The translations under genes were made by a program, and so were the position numbers. The notes under the pieces were generated by a model, which worked only from the letters and a program-made list of their open reading frames with translations, did no database searches and had not been told where the DNA came from. A DNA stretch of 13,567 nucleotides, from assembly GCA_018262385.1 (NCBI GenBank), contig JAGSPQ010000013.1, positions 1 to 13,567 on the forward strand, given 5' to 3'. This document shows positions 1-7,949 of the stretch, piece by piece (positions within the stretch are counted from its first letter, which is position 1; the number at the start of each line of letters is the position of its first letter). This DNA comes from Myxococcaceae bacterium (GTDB lineage Bacteria > Myxococcota > Myxococcia > Myxococcales > Myxococcaceae).

Positions 1-1732
<1,732 letters not shown>

Positions 1733-1741
1733 GCGTCTGGC

Positions 1742-2467
1742 TCAGCCGTCCGACTCGTCCAGCTCGCGCGCGAACTCTTCCTTCGTCACCAGCCCCTTGC
1801 GCGCCAGCACCCGCATCAGCGCCCAGAACTTCTTCTCCAGCTTCTCGACCGCCTCGGCCTCCACCGGAGTGCCGAACAGGAACGCGAGGTCATCCTTCAG
1901 CGCCGCCTTGCGGGCCTCGGGCGGGAGCTCCTCGCCGAGGACGATGTCGCCCACCTCTTCCACTGGCGCGCTCACCACCCGCACCACCCCCGGCTTCACC
2001 GCCGCCGCCGGCCGGCCCGGCTCGCCCTGACCCTTGTGGTAGTAGCGGAGGATCGCCCCCCGAATCTCCGACAGCGCCGCCAGCCGCACCCCCACCGTCA
2101 GCCCGGTGGTGAACTCGATCTGCTGAATGGCAGGGGTGTTGAGCGGGTCCGCCATCGCCACCAGCAGCTGCTTTCGCTCGCCCCGGCGATCCAGCCCATA
2201 GGGGAAGAGGTCGTTCTGCTCGCAGAAGCGGGGCCGCAGCATGTGCACCGCGCTCCAGTCGGGCGGCTGATCCAGCTTCACCAGCGCAATCCCCAGCGCC
2301 TCGGAGAGCGCCGAGCACAGCAGCTCCTCGGTCAGGTAGCCCTTCTGCACGAGCAGCACCCCCAGCCGCTGCTGGGTCTGCTTCTGCGCGGCAAGACACG
2401 CATCGAGTTGGGGTTGGGTCACCGCGCCCCTCTCGAGCAGCAGCTCTCCCAGTCGCTTCCGGGCCAT
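1742..2467 (-). CDS. Stand-alone GspE/MshE N-terminal domain protein (no ATPase domain)
   Basis: A 241-residue soluble protein. Residues 3-62 ([20 protein letters not shown], then [17 protein letters not shown]) match the helical N-terminal unit of GspE/PilB/MshE type II secretion and type IV pilus ATPases. Residues 63-136 ([19 protein letters not shown]) match the second half of that domain. In the ATPases it contacts the platform protein and in MshE-type proteins it binds cyclic-di-GMP. There are no Walker A or B motifs, so it cannot be a motor. Residues 140-241 form a variable linker and a helical tail ending in an acidic stretch. The start is the ATG at 2465-2467, with an AGGA about 12 nt upstream as a weak ribosome site. 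The gene lies 9 bp from the histidine kinase, tail to tail. Adaptor or c-di-GMP-sensing roles are inference. Confidence 0.82.
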   Translation of the reverse strand: MARKRLGELLLERGAVTQPQLDACLAAQKQTQQRLGVLLVQKGYLTEELLCSALSEALGIALVKLDQPPDWSAVHMLRPRFCEQNDLFPYGLDRRGERKQLLVAMADPLNTPAIQQIEFTTGLTVGVRLAALSEIRGAILRYYHKGQGEPGRPAAAVKPGVVRVVSAPVEEVGDIVLGEELPPEARKAALKDDLAFLFGTPVEAEAVEKLEKKFWALMRVLARKGLVTKEEFARELDESDG

Positions 2468-2478
2468 TTTCGGGTCAG

Positions 2479-2510
2479 GTCCTACTTCGTTCCGGCATGT
2501 CCTACATCGT
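2479..2510. repeat. Direct repeat GTCCTAC(T/A)TCGT, 20-bp period; candidate operator
   Basis: A 12-mer occurs at 2479-2490 (GTCCTACTTCGT) and again at 2499-2510 (GTCCTACATCGT) with one mismatch. The 20-bp offset is close to two helical turns, so a protein could bind both copies on one face. It sits just upstream of the leftward GspE-N gene and about 35-65 bp upstream of the rightward -35 box. On the - strand the proximal copy contains the AGGA that may be the ribosome site of the left gene, so part of the repeat could be functional for another reason. No known regulator is recognised. Confidence 0.35.
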
Positions 2511-2544
2511 CGCTGATCATTCGTCGTTCAACGAGGTCTGAAGA

Positions 2545-2574
2545 TTGACACCCATTTTTTCCGCTGGGTAGAGT
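2545..2574 (+). promoter_or_regulatory. Sigma70-type promoter for the channel operon
   Basis: A perfect TTGACA (-35) at 2545-2550 is followed, after 18 bp, by TAGAGT (-10, four of six consensus bases) at 2569-2574. Transcription would begin near 2581, giving a leader of about 98 nt before the ATG at 2679. The spacer carries a T-tract (2555-2560). It is the best consensus promoter I found in the window, and it precedes genes for membrane proteins needed in quantity. Confidence 0.6.
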
Positions 2575-2678
2575 CCGCCGTCTTTTTGGGGAACAGTCCA
2601 AAATCCTGATCCATCCGCTACAGCATGGGCAGGTACGGAAGCCATGACGGCTCCCAGTAACTTGGAGGCAACACCGCA

Positions 2679-3410
2679 ATGAACTTTGGGAATCTCAGCC
2701 TGCTGGCCGCCGAAGCCGCGCATGGTGGTGGTGAAGGTGGAGTGTTCGATCTGATCGCCAGCCGCTGGACCAAGGGCGGGGCGGGTATGTACCCGATCGC
2801 TCTCTGTCTGATCATCGCTGCCGCGATCGTGATTGAGCGCGCGATCGTTCTCTACTTCACCGCGTCCATCAACAAGGACGGCTTCCTTCGCGGCCTGAAG
2901 AAGCACATCTACGCGGGCGACCTCGACAAGGCGATCAACTACGTCGCCGGTCAGAAGCCGACCCCGCTCACCAACGTGATCAAGTCCGGGCTGATGAACG
3001 TCCCGAAGGGCGAGGAAGAAGTGCAGGCCGCGCTCGACGAGGCTGCCCTCCGCGAGAACCCGAAGCTCGAGGCCCGCACCGGCTACCTGGCGATGCTCGG
3101 TAACGCCGCAATGCTCGCCGGTCTGCTCGGAACCGTGAACGGCCTCATCGGCTGCTTCGAAGCGGTGGCGAACGTCAACCCGGCCGACAAGGCGACCATT
3201 CTTGCGGCAGGTATTTCTGAAGCAATGAACTGCACCCTGTTCGGACTGCTGACCGCAATTCCGGCCCTCGTCTTCTTCTCGGTGCTCAACGGCCGCACCC
3301 AGAGCCTGATCAACGACATCAACGAGACCTCGGTCGCGGTGCTCAACCTGGTCGTCAGCAACAAGGACAAGTTCAAGAACGTGTCCGTGCCGGCCCAGCA
3401 GGAAGAGTAA
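2679..3410 (+). CDS. aglR: MotA/TolQ/ExbB-family proton channel subunit, AglR-like
   Basis: A 243-residue inner-membrane protein. Three transmembrane segments are seen at about 37-60, 137-160 and 180-203, as in TolQ/ExbB. A cytoplasmic loop lies between the first and second (61-136) and a cytoplasmic tail at the end. The TM2 signature LGNAAMLAGLLGTVNGLI has Thr152, and TM3 EAMNCTLFGLLTAIPA has Thr186. These match the pore threonines known in TolQ/ExbB. The protein would form the stator ring that, with TolR/ExbD partners, turns proton flow into mechanical work. The start is ATG 2679 with TTGGAGG at 2662-2668. It leads an operon with two TolR/ExbD genes, the composition of Myxococcus aglR-aglQ-aglS (gliding motor). 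The family assignment is firm. The Agl name rests on layout and residue position and could instead be a general TolQ/ExbB. Confidence 0.88.
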   Translation: MNFGNLSLLAAEAAHGGGEGGVFDLIASRWTKGGAGMYPIALCLIIAAAIVIERAIVLYFTASINKDGFLRGLKKHIYAGDLDKAINYVAGQKPTPLTNVIKSGLMNVPKGEEEVQAALDEAALRENPKLEARTGYLAMLGNAAMLAGLLGTVNGLIGCFEAVANVNPADKATILAAGISEAMNCTLFGLLTAIPALVFFSVLNGRTQSLINDINETSVAVLNLVVSNKDKFKNVSVPAQQEE

Positions 3411-3421
3411 GCGGTTCGCAC

Positions 3422-3458
3422 CCCTTCGGGCCCCGGTGATGGAACCGGGGACGAAGGG
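3422..3458 (+). promoter_or_regulatory. Intercistronic hairpin between channel and first TolR-like gene
   Basis: CCCTTCG (3422-3428) pairs with CGAAGGG (3452-3458), and CCCCGGT (3431-3437) pairs with ACCGGGG (3444-3450). The two 7-bp stems are separated by a GG/A internal loop and closed by a 6-nt loop. No U-run follows, so it is not a classic terminator. It starts 11 nt after the aglR-like stop and ends 43 nt before the next ATG. A role in 3'-end protection or partial attenuation, giving more channel than TolR-like subunit, is inference. Confidence 0.5.
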
Positions 3459-3501
3459 ATGATGTCGGTACGACCAACCTTTACGCGTCACGGAGTCAAG
3501 C

Positions 3502-3981
3502 ATGGCCGGTGGTATGGACCTCGGAGTCAGCAAGGGCGGCAAGAAGGCGCTCGACGCTGCCATCAACCTCGTTCCGTTCATCGATCTGATGGCGGTGACG
3601 ATCAGCTTCCTCATCATGACCGCGGTGTGGACGCAGATCGGCCGGCTGCAGGTCTCTCAGTCCGGAGGCCCGTCGAGTGACGAGCAGAAGGAAGACACCA
3701 AGACGGTGCCGGTGACGCTGCTGATCACCGACAAGGAGCTCAAGCTCACCGTCGGCGGCTCGGTGTACGACCCGATGCCCTTCGTGCGTGACGCCAAGGG
3801 CCGGCTCGACCTGCAGAAGCTGAAGGACAAGATCAAGGAAGTGCGCACCAACCTCCCCGATCAGCAGTCGATCACTCTGCAGACCGAGGACGCGGTGAAG
3901 TACGACGACCTGGTGAAGATCATCGACGAGTGCATTGGTGCTGGGCTGCCCTCGATTCAAGTTTCCCCGGCGATGGGCTGA
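3502..3981 (+). CDS. aglQ: TolR/ExbD-family proton-channel partner, AglQ-like
   Basis: A 159-residue bitopic inner-membrane protein with a short cytoplasmic N-terminus, one transmembrane helix at about 23-46 (LVPFIDLMAVTISFLIMTAV) and a periplasmic domain of about 110 residues. The motif PFIDLM has Asp28, the proton-carrying Asp of the TolR/ExbD/MotB family. As I recall, Asp28 is also the residue mutated in Myxococcus AglQ work, which supports the name. No peptidoglycan-binding OmpA domain follows, unlike MotB. The start is ATG 3502 with GGAG at 3492-3495. The gene follows the channel gene by 91 bp and precedes a second paralogue by 13 bp, so the two TolR-like proteins may form a heterodimeric plug. 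Confidence 0.85.
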   Translation: MAGGMDLGVSKGGKKALDAAINLVPFIDLMAVTISFLIMTAVWTQIGRLQVSQSGGPSSDEQKEDTKTVPVTLLITDKELKLTVGGSVYDPMPFVRDAKGRLDLQKLKDKIKEVRTNLPDQQSITLQTEDAVKYDDLVKIIDECIGAGLPSIQVSPAMG

Positions 3982-3994
3982 AGGCGACCGACCA

Positions 3995-4573
3995 ATGATC
4001 AAGATTCCAGGCAAGCGCGTCGGAAAGCGGCTCGAGCACAGCAAGGTGTTCGGCAATCACCTCCACCACAAGATCCCGTCGAACGCCGACCTGCTCATCA
4101 CTCCGCTGGTCGACATGTTCGTGATCATCGTGCTCTTCCTGATCGCGAACTTCTCCGCGACCGGCGACGTGCTGATGATGAGCAAGGACATCGTCCTGCC
4201 CGAGGCGAACAACGTGCAGGACGTTCAGCTCGTCCCGGTGGTGATGGTCTCGATGGAGCAGGTCTCGGTCTCCGGCACGGTGATTGGCCGGGTCGACGAC
4301 CTCACCCGCGAGGAGTACCTCAACATCCCCGCGCTGGAAGAGAAGCTGCGCGACATGAAGAAGCAGTTCGAAGACCTTCACTCCTACGCGAAGGACTCCG
4401 AGGGCGGCTTCAAGGGCGACATCAACATCCAGGCCCACAAGGAAGTTCAGTTCAAGATCATCAAGCGGGTGATGTTCAGCTGCGCGTCGGCTGGCTACAA
4501 CAACATCAACTTCGCCACGATGCAGCTGGGCTCGAACAAGCCCGCCGGCGAGACCGCCGCCGCCACGCCGTAG
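3995..4573 (+). CDS. aglS: Second TolR/ExbD-family protein, AglS-like
   Basis: A 192-residue bitopic inner-membrane protein. After a basic N-terminal stretch (KRVGKRLEHSK) one transmembrane helix spans about 33-53 (LLITPLVDMFVIIVLFLIAN), with the family Asp at 40 in PLVDM. The periplasmic part (about 55-192) is longer than in the preceding paralogue and carries an extra charged helical stretch around 115-140. The tail is Ala/Thr-rich. I chose ATG 3995: GAAGG at 3980-3984 overlaps the upstream stop and suits coupled translation. An in-frame upstream start at 3935 would add 20 residues unlike the family and overlap the previous gene. It is the last gene before an intrinsic terminator. AglS is the likely equivalent, and ExbD2/TolR is the safe call. 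Confidence 0.84.
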   Translation: MIKIPGKRVGKRLEHSKVFGNHLHHKIPSNADLLITPLVDMFVIIVLFLIANFSATGDVLMMSKDIVLPEANNVQDVQLVPVVMVSMEQVSVSGTVIGRVDDLTREEYLNIPALEEKLRDMKKQFEDLHSYAKDSEGGFKGDINIQAHKEVQFKIIKRVMFSCASAGYNNINFATMQLGSNKPAGETAAATP

Positions 4574-4603
4574 TTTTCCCGGCGCGCGCTTTCGCATTCC
4601 CGG

Positions 4604-4643
4604 CCCCGGTGCTCTTTTCTACAGAGCGCCGGGGTTCTTGTTT
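4604..4643 (+). terminator. Rho-independent terminator of the channel operon
   Basis: CCCCGGTGCTCT (4604-4615) pairs with AGAGCGCCGGGG (4623-4634): twelve pairs including one G-U, with a 7-nt loop, followed by the T-rich tail TTCTTGTTT (4635-4643). It begins 30 nt after the stop at 4573. It separates the channel trio from the DedA gene, which therefore needs its own promoter or readthrough. Confidence 0.85.
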
Positions 4644-4672
4644 GGGGCGGCGCGTGCTAGCTGCGCAGGTAA

Positions 4673-5341
4673 ATGATGCAACTCTTCCATGACCTGATTG
4701 ACCTGATCCGCAACCCCGGCGCGATCATCGCCTGGGGCTATCCCGGCCTGGCGCTGGTGATCTTCCTCGAGACCGGCGCGCTGGTGTTCTTCCTCCCGGG
4801 CGACTCGCTGCTGGTGACCGCCGGGCTGTACGCGGGCACCGACAAGGGGCTGTCGATCCTGCTGCTCAACCTGATCCTGATCCCGTGCGCGATCATCGGC
4901 GACGCGACCAGCTACATGATCGGCAAGCGCATGGGCCCGATGCTGTTCAAGCGGCCCGAGTCGCGCTTCTTCAAGCCCAAGCACATCCAGGCAGCGAAGG
5001 AGTTCTACGAGCGGCACGGGGGCAAGGCGATCATCATCGCCCGCTTCATGCCGCTGGTTCGCACCTTCGTCCCGGTGGTGGCGGGCGCGGCGCTGATGCC
5101 CTACCGCCGCTTCGCCGCCTTCAACGTGATCGGGGGCGCCAGCTGGGTGCTGTCGATGACCCTGCTCGGCTACCTGCTCGGAGCGCAGTGGCCCGACGCC
5201 GGCAAGCACATCGAGAAGGTGATCATCGTGATCGTCTTCGTCTCGATTCTTCCGGGGATCATCGGCTGGTGGAAGAACCGCAACAAGCCGGCGGTGGCGA
5301 TCGGCGCCGAGCCCGCGCCGGCCACCGAGAAGTCGGCCTGA
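4673..5341 (+). CDS. DedA-family inner-membrane protein
   Basis: A 222-residue polytopic membrane protein of the DedA/YqjA family, known for roles in membrane-potential and pH homeostasis and in lipid-carrier (undecaprenyl phosphate) recycling. Family landmarks are LETGALVFFLPGDSLL (33-47, acidic Glu33 and Asp44), GDATSYMIGKRMG (76-88), FYERHGGKAIIIARFMP (111-127) and VRTFVPVVAGAALMPYRRF (129-147). Arg124 and Arg130 keep the spacing of the essential arginine pair in YqjA. Hydrophobic segments lie at about 18-52, 60-80, 132-142, 150-170 and 182-200. Two ATGs are adjacent (4673 and 4676). AGGT at 4667-4670 favours the second slightly. The stop overlaps the presumed start of the next gene, which suggests coupling. 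Confidence 0.9.
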   Translation: MMQLFHDLIDLIRNPGAIIAWGYPGLALVIFLETGALVFFLPGDSLLVTAGLYAGTDKGLSILLLNLILIPCAIIGDATSYMIGKRMGPMLFKRPESRFFKPKHIQAAKEFYERHGGKAIIIARFMPLVRTFVPVVAGAALMPYRRFAAFNVIGGASWVLSMTLLGYLLGAQWPDAGKHIEKVIIVIVFVSILPGIIGWWKNRNKPAVAIGAEPAPATEKSA

Positions 5342-6000
5342 GTCCGCTGGAGAAAGCGCAGGCCGCGGCGGGGAGGCTGAAGGTCTTTCCTCTCCCCTCG
5401 GTGGTGCTCTTTCCCTGGGCCGCGGTGCCGCTGCACATCTTCGAGCCCCGCTACCGGGCGATGGTGCAGGACGCGCTGCAGGCTGACGGCATCTTCGCGA
5501 TGGCCCAGCTGGCGCTCGGCTGGGAGCAGCAGTACGGCGGCAGCCCCGAGCTGCTGCCGATGATGTGCGTCGGCACCATTTCCCGGCACGAGCTGCTCGA
5601 CGACGGGAAGTTCAACCTCGTGCTCACCGGGGTGAGCCGGGCGCGGCTGATCCAGGAGTGGCCCGAAGCGCAGGGCCGGCTGTACCGCGAGGTGGAAGCC
5701 GAGCTGCTGCCGGATCCCGACTTCGACGGCCCGGAAGAAGCGCAGCTGCGGCAGGCCGTGGTGGAGCTGACCTCGCGGCTGCCGGTGGAGGTGGCGGCCC
5801 GGCTGACCAGGGTCACCTCGCGGCTGCGCGGCGGAGCGTTCGTTGACGTCCTCACCAGCACCCTGGTCAGCGACCTCCCCCGGCGCTACGCGCTGCTGTG
5901 CGAGCTGGACGTGAAGAAGCGGATGCAGCGGCTGCTCGAGGAGGTCTCCGGGGTGATGACCCGCCTGCGGCCGGCGCGCACCGACGGCTTCGTCAACTGA
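5338..6000 (+). CDS. Stand-alone Lon N-terminal (LON substrate-binding) domain protein
   Basis: About 220 residues. The core LKVFPLPSVVLFPWAAVPLH followed by IFEPRYRAMV (residues 14-43) and VGTISRHELLDDGKFNLVLTGVSRARL (78-104) match the PF02190-type N-terminal domain of Lon protease. No AAA+ or Ser-Lys peptidase part follows, so it is not a protease. The C-terminal half is helical, as in other LonN proteins, whose function is unknown. The motif begins before any ATG or GTG in frame: the first GTG is at 5401 and the first ATG at 5461, and both would cut the conserved core. The likely start is CTG at 5338, overlapping the DedA stop as CTGA. CTG 5347 is the alternative. Expression probably depends on coupling to the DedA gene. 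Confidence 0.82.
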   Translation: MSPLEKAQAAAGRLKVFPLPSVVLFPWAAVPLHIFEPRYRAMVQDALQADGIFAMAQLALGWEQQYGGSPELLPMMCVGTISRHELLDDGKFNLVLTGVSRARLIQEWPEAQGRLYREVEAELLPDPDFDGPEEAQLRQAVVELTSRLPVEVAARLTRVTSRLRGGAFVDVLTSTLVSDLPRRYALLCELDVKKRMQRLLEEVSGVMTRLRPARTDGFVN

Positions 6001-6045
6001 CCTCCCGCCGGGCGTCACCGGCATGGTGGGCCCAGGTTTCGCTGG

Positions 6046-6061
6046 TAGGGTCCGGCCCATG
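6046..6061 (+). promoter_or_regulatory. nadE: TAGGGT element just upstream of nadE start: -10 box or SD
   Basis: TAGGGT at 6046-6051 lies 7 nt before the nadE ATG (6059-6061). It can be read as a weak Shine-Dalgarno (AGGG) or as a -10 box that would place the start site at or next to the ATG, giving a leaderless mRNA. The surrounding CGCTGGTAGGGTCCG closely resembles CGCTGGGTAGAGTCCG around the promoter at 2569. No good -35 is visible at the right distance. Confidence 0.35.
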
Positions 6062-7939
6062 CGACTGGTCAAAATCGCGCTGGGAAACCTCAACACCACC
6101 GTCGGCTCGTTCAGCTCGAACGTCGATCGGCTGCTGGCGATGGCGAAGCAGATGGTCGCCGCCCAGGTCACCGTCGGGGTGTTCCCCGAGCAGGTGGTCG
6201 GCGGCTATCCGCCCGAGGATCTGATCCAGTGGCAGGCGTTCGTCGATCGCCAGTGGGTCGAGCTCAACCGCTTCGCCGAGGAGACGAAGGCGACGCCGAC
6301 GGTCTTCGTGGTCGGGGTGGCGGTGGCGCACCAGGGCCTTCGCTACAACTGCGCGGCGATCATCGCCGGCGGCAAGGTGCGGGGGCTGGTGCCGAAGGAG
6401 AAGCTGCCCACCTACAACATCTTCTACGAGGGGCGGACCTTCGCCCGCGGCTGCGCGGGGATGGCGGCGGTGCACAGCTCGGGGACGCCGCTGGGAGACT
6501 TCCTCTTCGGCTTCGACTTCGGAGTGCTGGGCGCCGAGGTCTGCGAGGACCTGTGGAGCGCGGACGGCCCGATGCGCCGGCGCGCGTACTCCGGCGCGGA
6601 GCTGATGATCAACGTCTCTGCCTCTCCGTTTCGAATCGGGGTCGACGGCACCCGCCGCGAGCTGGTGGCGACCCGGGCTGGAGACCACCAGTGCACCATC
6701 GCCTACGCCAACGCGGTGGGCTCCAACGACGGGTTGATCTTCGACGGCGGCGGCTTCGTCAACCAGAACGGGAAGTGGATCGTCGAGGCGCCGCGGTTCA
6801 AGGAAGGCTGGACCCCGGCGGTGGTGGATCTGGATCGCACCTGCCGGCTGCGCACCGAGAACAGCACCTGGCGCTCGGATCGCGAGCAGTGGGCGGCCGG
6901 CCAGTCCCCGGTGACCACGATTGCGGTGAAGGACTTCGCCACCCAGCGCGGGCAGCTGACGTACCCGGTGCCGGCCAACCAGAGCTTCTTCCTGCCGGGG
7001 GCGGAGACCCGGCGCACCGGGCGGCAGGCGCTGTGCGAGGACCTGCTCGACGCGCTCTCGCTCGGCATCGGCGACTACTACGAGAAGACCCGCGCCTTCA
7101 GCCGGATTGGCATCGCGCTCTCGGGGGGAAGGGACTCGCTGCTGACGCTGTTGATCGCCTACCGCTACGCCCAGCGCGCCCGCCCGGCCGACCCCGGCTC
7201 GCTGATCGAAACCTTCTACATGCCGACCCGCTTCTCTTCCGCAGGCACCGCCGACGCCGCCGCGACGATCGCCAAAGAGCTGGGAGTGGCGTTCACGGTG
7301 GTGAGCATCGACGAGGCGTTCGAGCGCGAGATGGAGGCGACGAAGCAGATGCTCGGCCCCGACCAGGAGCTGACCCCGGTGACCCGGCAGAACGTGCAGG
7401 CCCGGCTGCGCGCGCAGCGGATGTGGAACTGGGCCAACACCTCCGGGGGGCTGTTCCTCCAGACCGGCAACATGTCGGAGAAAGCGGTCGGCTACACCAC
7501 GGTGGGCGGGGACCTGATGGGCGCGCTGGCGGTGATCGCCAATGTGCCGAAGACGGTGGTGATGTACCTGCTCGACTACCTCTACGAGCAGCACCCCTAC
7601 GAAGGGATCCAGAAGGTGATCGCCCGCCCGGCGGGGCCGGAGCTGGCGCCCAACCAGGTGGGAGAAGACGAGCTGATGCCGTTCGTGGTGCTCGACGCCT
7701 GCTTTCACCTCTTTGCCGGCGAGAAGCTCGCGCCTGCCGAGGTCAGATTTGCACTCGGCGCGATGTTCCCCGAGATTGCGGGACACAAGCTCGACGACTG
7801 GGTCCAGAAGTTCGTGCGGCTGTTTTTGCAGAGCATCTACAAGTGGGTGCAATCGCCTCTGTCGTTGCACGTCGGGAACCTGGACCTCGATCGTGAGAGG
7901 GCTTTACAGCTGCCGGTAGTGACCCGAAACGAGTGGTAA
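6059..7939 (+). CDS. nadE: NAD+ synthase, glutamine-hydrolysing
   Basis: A 626-residue two-domain cytoplasmic enzyme that makes NAD+ from nicotinate adenine dinucleotide, ATP and glutamine, the last step of NAD biosynthesis. The N-terminal nitrilase-fold glutaminase (about 1-275) has the full triad: Glu44 (VFPEQVVGGYPPEDL), Lys115 (VPKEKLPTYN) and Cys162 (GAEVCEDLW), plus NVSASPF. The C-terminal synthetase (about 320-626) has the ATP P-loop SGGRDS at 355-360, TGNMSEKAVGYTTVGGDLMG at 469-488 and the PxGPELAPNQVGEDELMPF segment at 524-542. The start is ATG 6059. An upstream in-frame start at 6023 adds 12 residues outside the family. It is 58 bp after the Lon-N gene and 10 bp before the first TonB-like gene. 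All key residues are present, so it should be active. Confidence 0.95.
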   Translation: MRLVKIALGNLNTTVGSFSSNVDRLLAMAKQMVAAQVTVGVFPEQVVGGYPPEDLIQWQAFVDRQWVELNRFAEETKATPTVFVVGVAVAHQGLRYNCAAIIAGGKVRGLVPKEKLPTYNIFYEGRTFARGCAGMAAVHSSGTPLGDFLFGFDFGVLGAEVCEDLWSADGPMRRRAYSGAELMINVSASPFRIGVDGTRRELVATRAGDHQCTIAYANAVGSNDGLIFDGGGFVNQNGKWIVEAPRFKEGWTPAVVDLDRTCRLRTENSTWRSDREQWAAGQSPVTTIAVKDFATQRGQLTYPVPANQSFFLPGAETRRTGRQALCEDLLDALSLGIGDYYEKTRAFSRIGIALSGGRDSLLTLLIAYRYAQRARPADPGSLIETFYMPTRFSSAGTADAAATIAKELGVAFTVVSIDEAFEREMEATKQMLGPDQELTPVTRQNVQARLRAQRMWNWANTSGGLFLQTGNMSEKAVGYTTVGGDLMGALAVIANVPKTVVMYLLDYLYEQHPYEGIQKVIARPAGPELAPNQVGEDELMPFVVLDACFHLFAGEKLAPAEVRFALGAMFPEIAGHKLDDWVQKFVRLFLQSIYKWVQSPLSLHVGNLDLDRERALQLPVVTRNEW

Positions 7940-7949
7940 GGATGGGTGG

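Noticed and set aside
2517..3617. - strand open frame (366 codons) over the promoter and TolQ-like gene
   Set aside because: It would overlay a consensus promoter and a clear channel gene, and its composition is shadow-like.
4638..4663. TTGTTT plus TAGCTG as a promoter for the DedA gene
   Set aside because: The spacing is 14 bp and both boxes are poor, with the first part of the terminator tail. DedA probably has a promoter here, but I cannot point to it.
5993..7870. Long open frame (625 codons) on the - strand opposite nadE
   Set aside because: Rich in Arg, His, Gly, Asp and Gln with no domain pattern. It mirrors nadE, whose catalytic motifs are all present, so it is a high-GC frame shadow.
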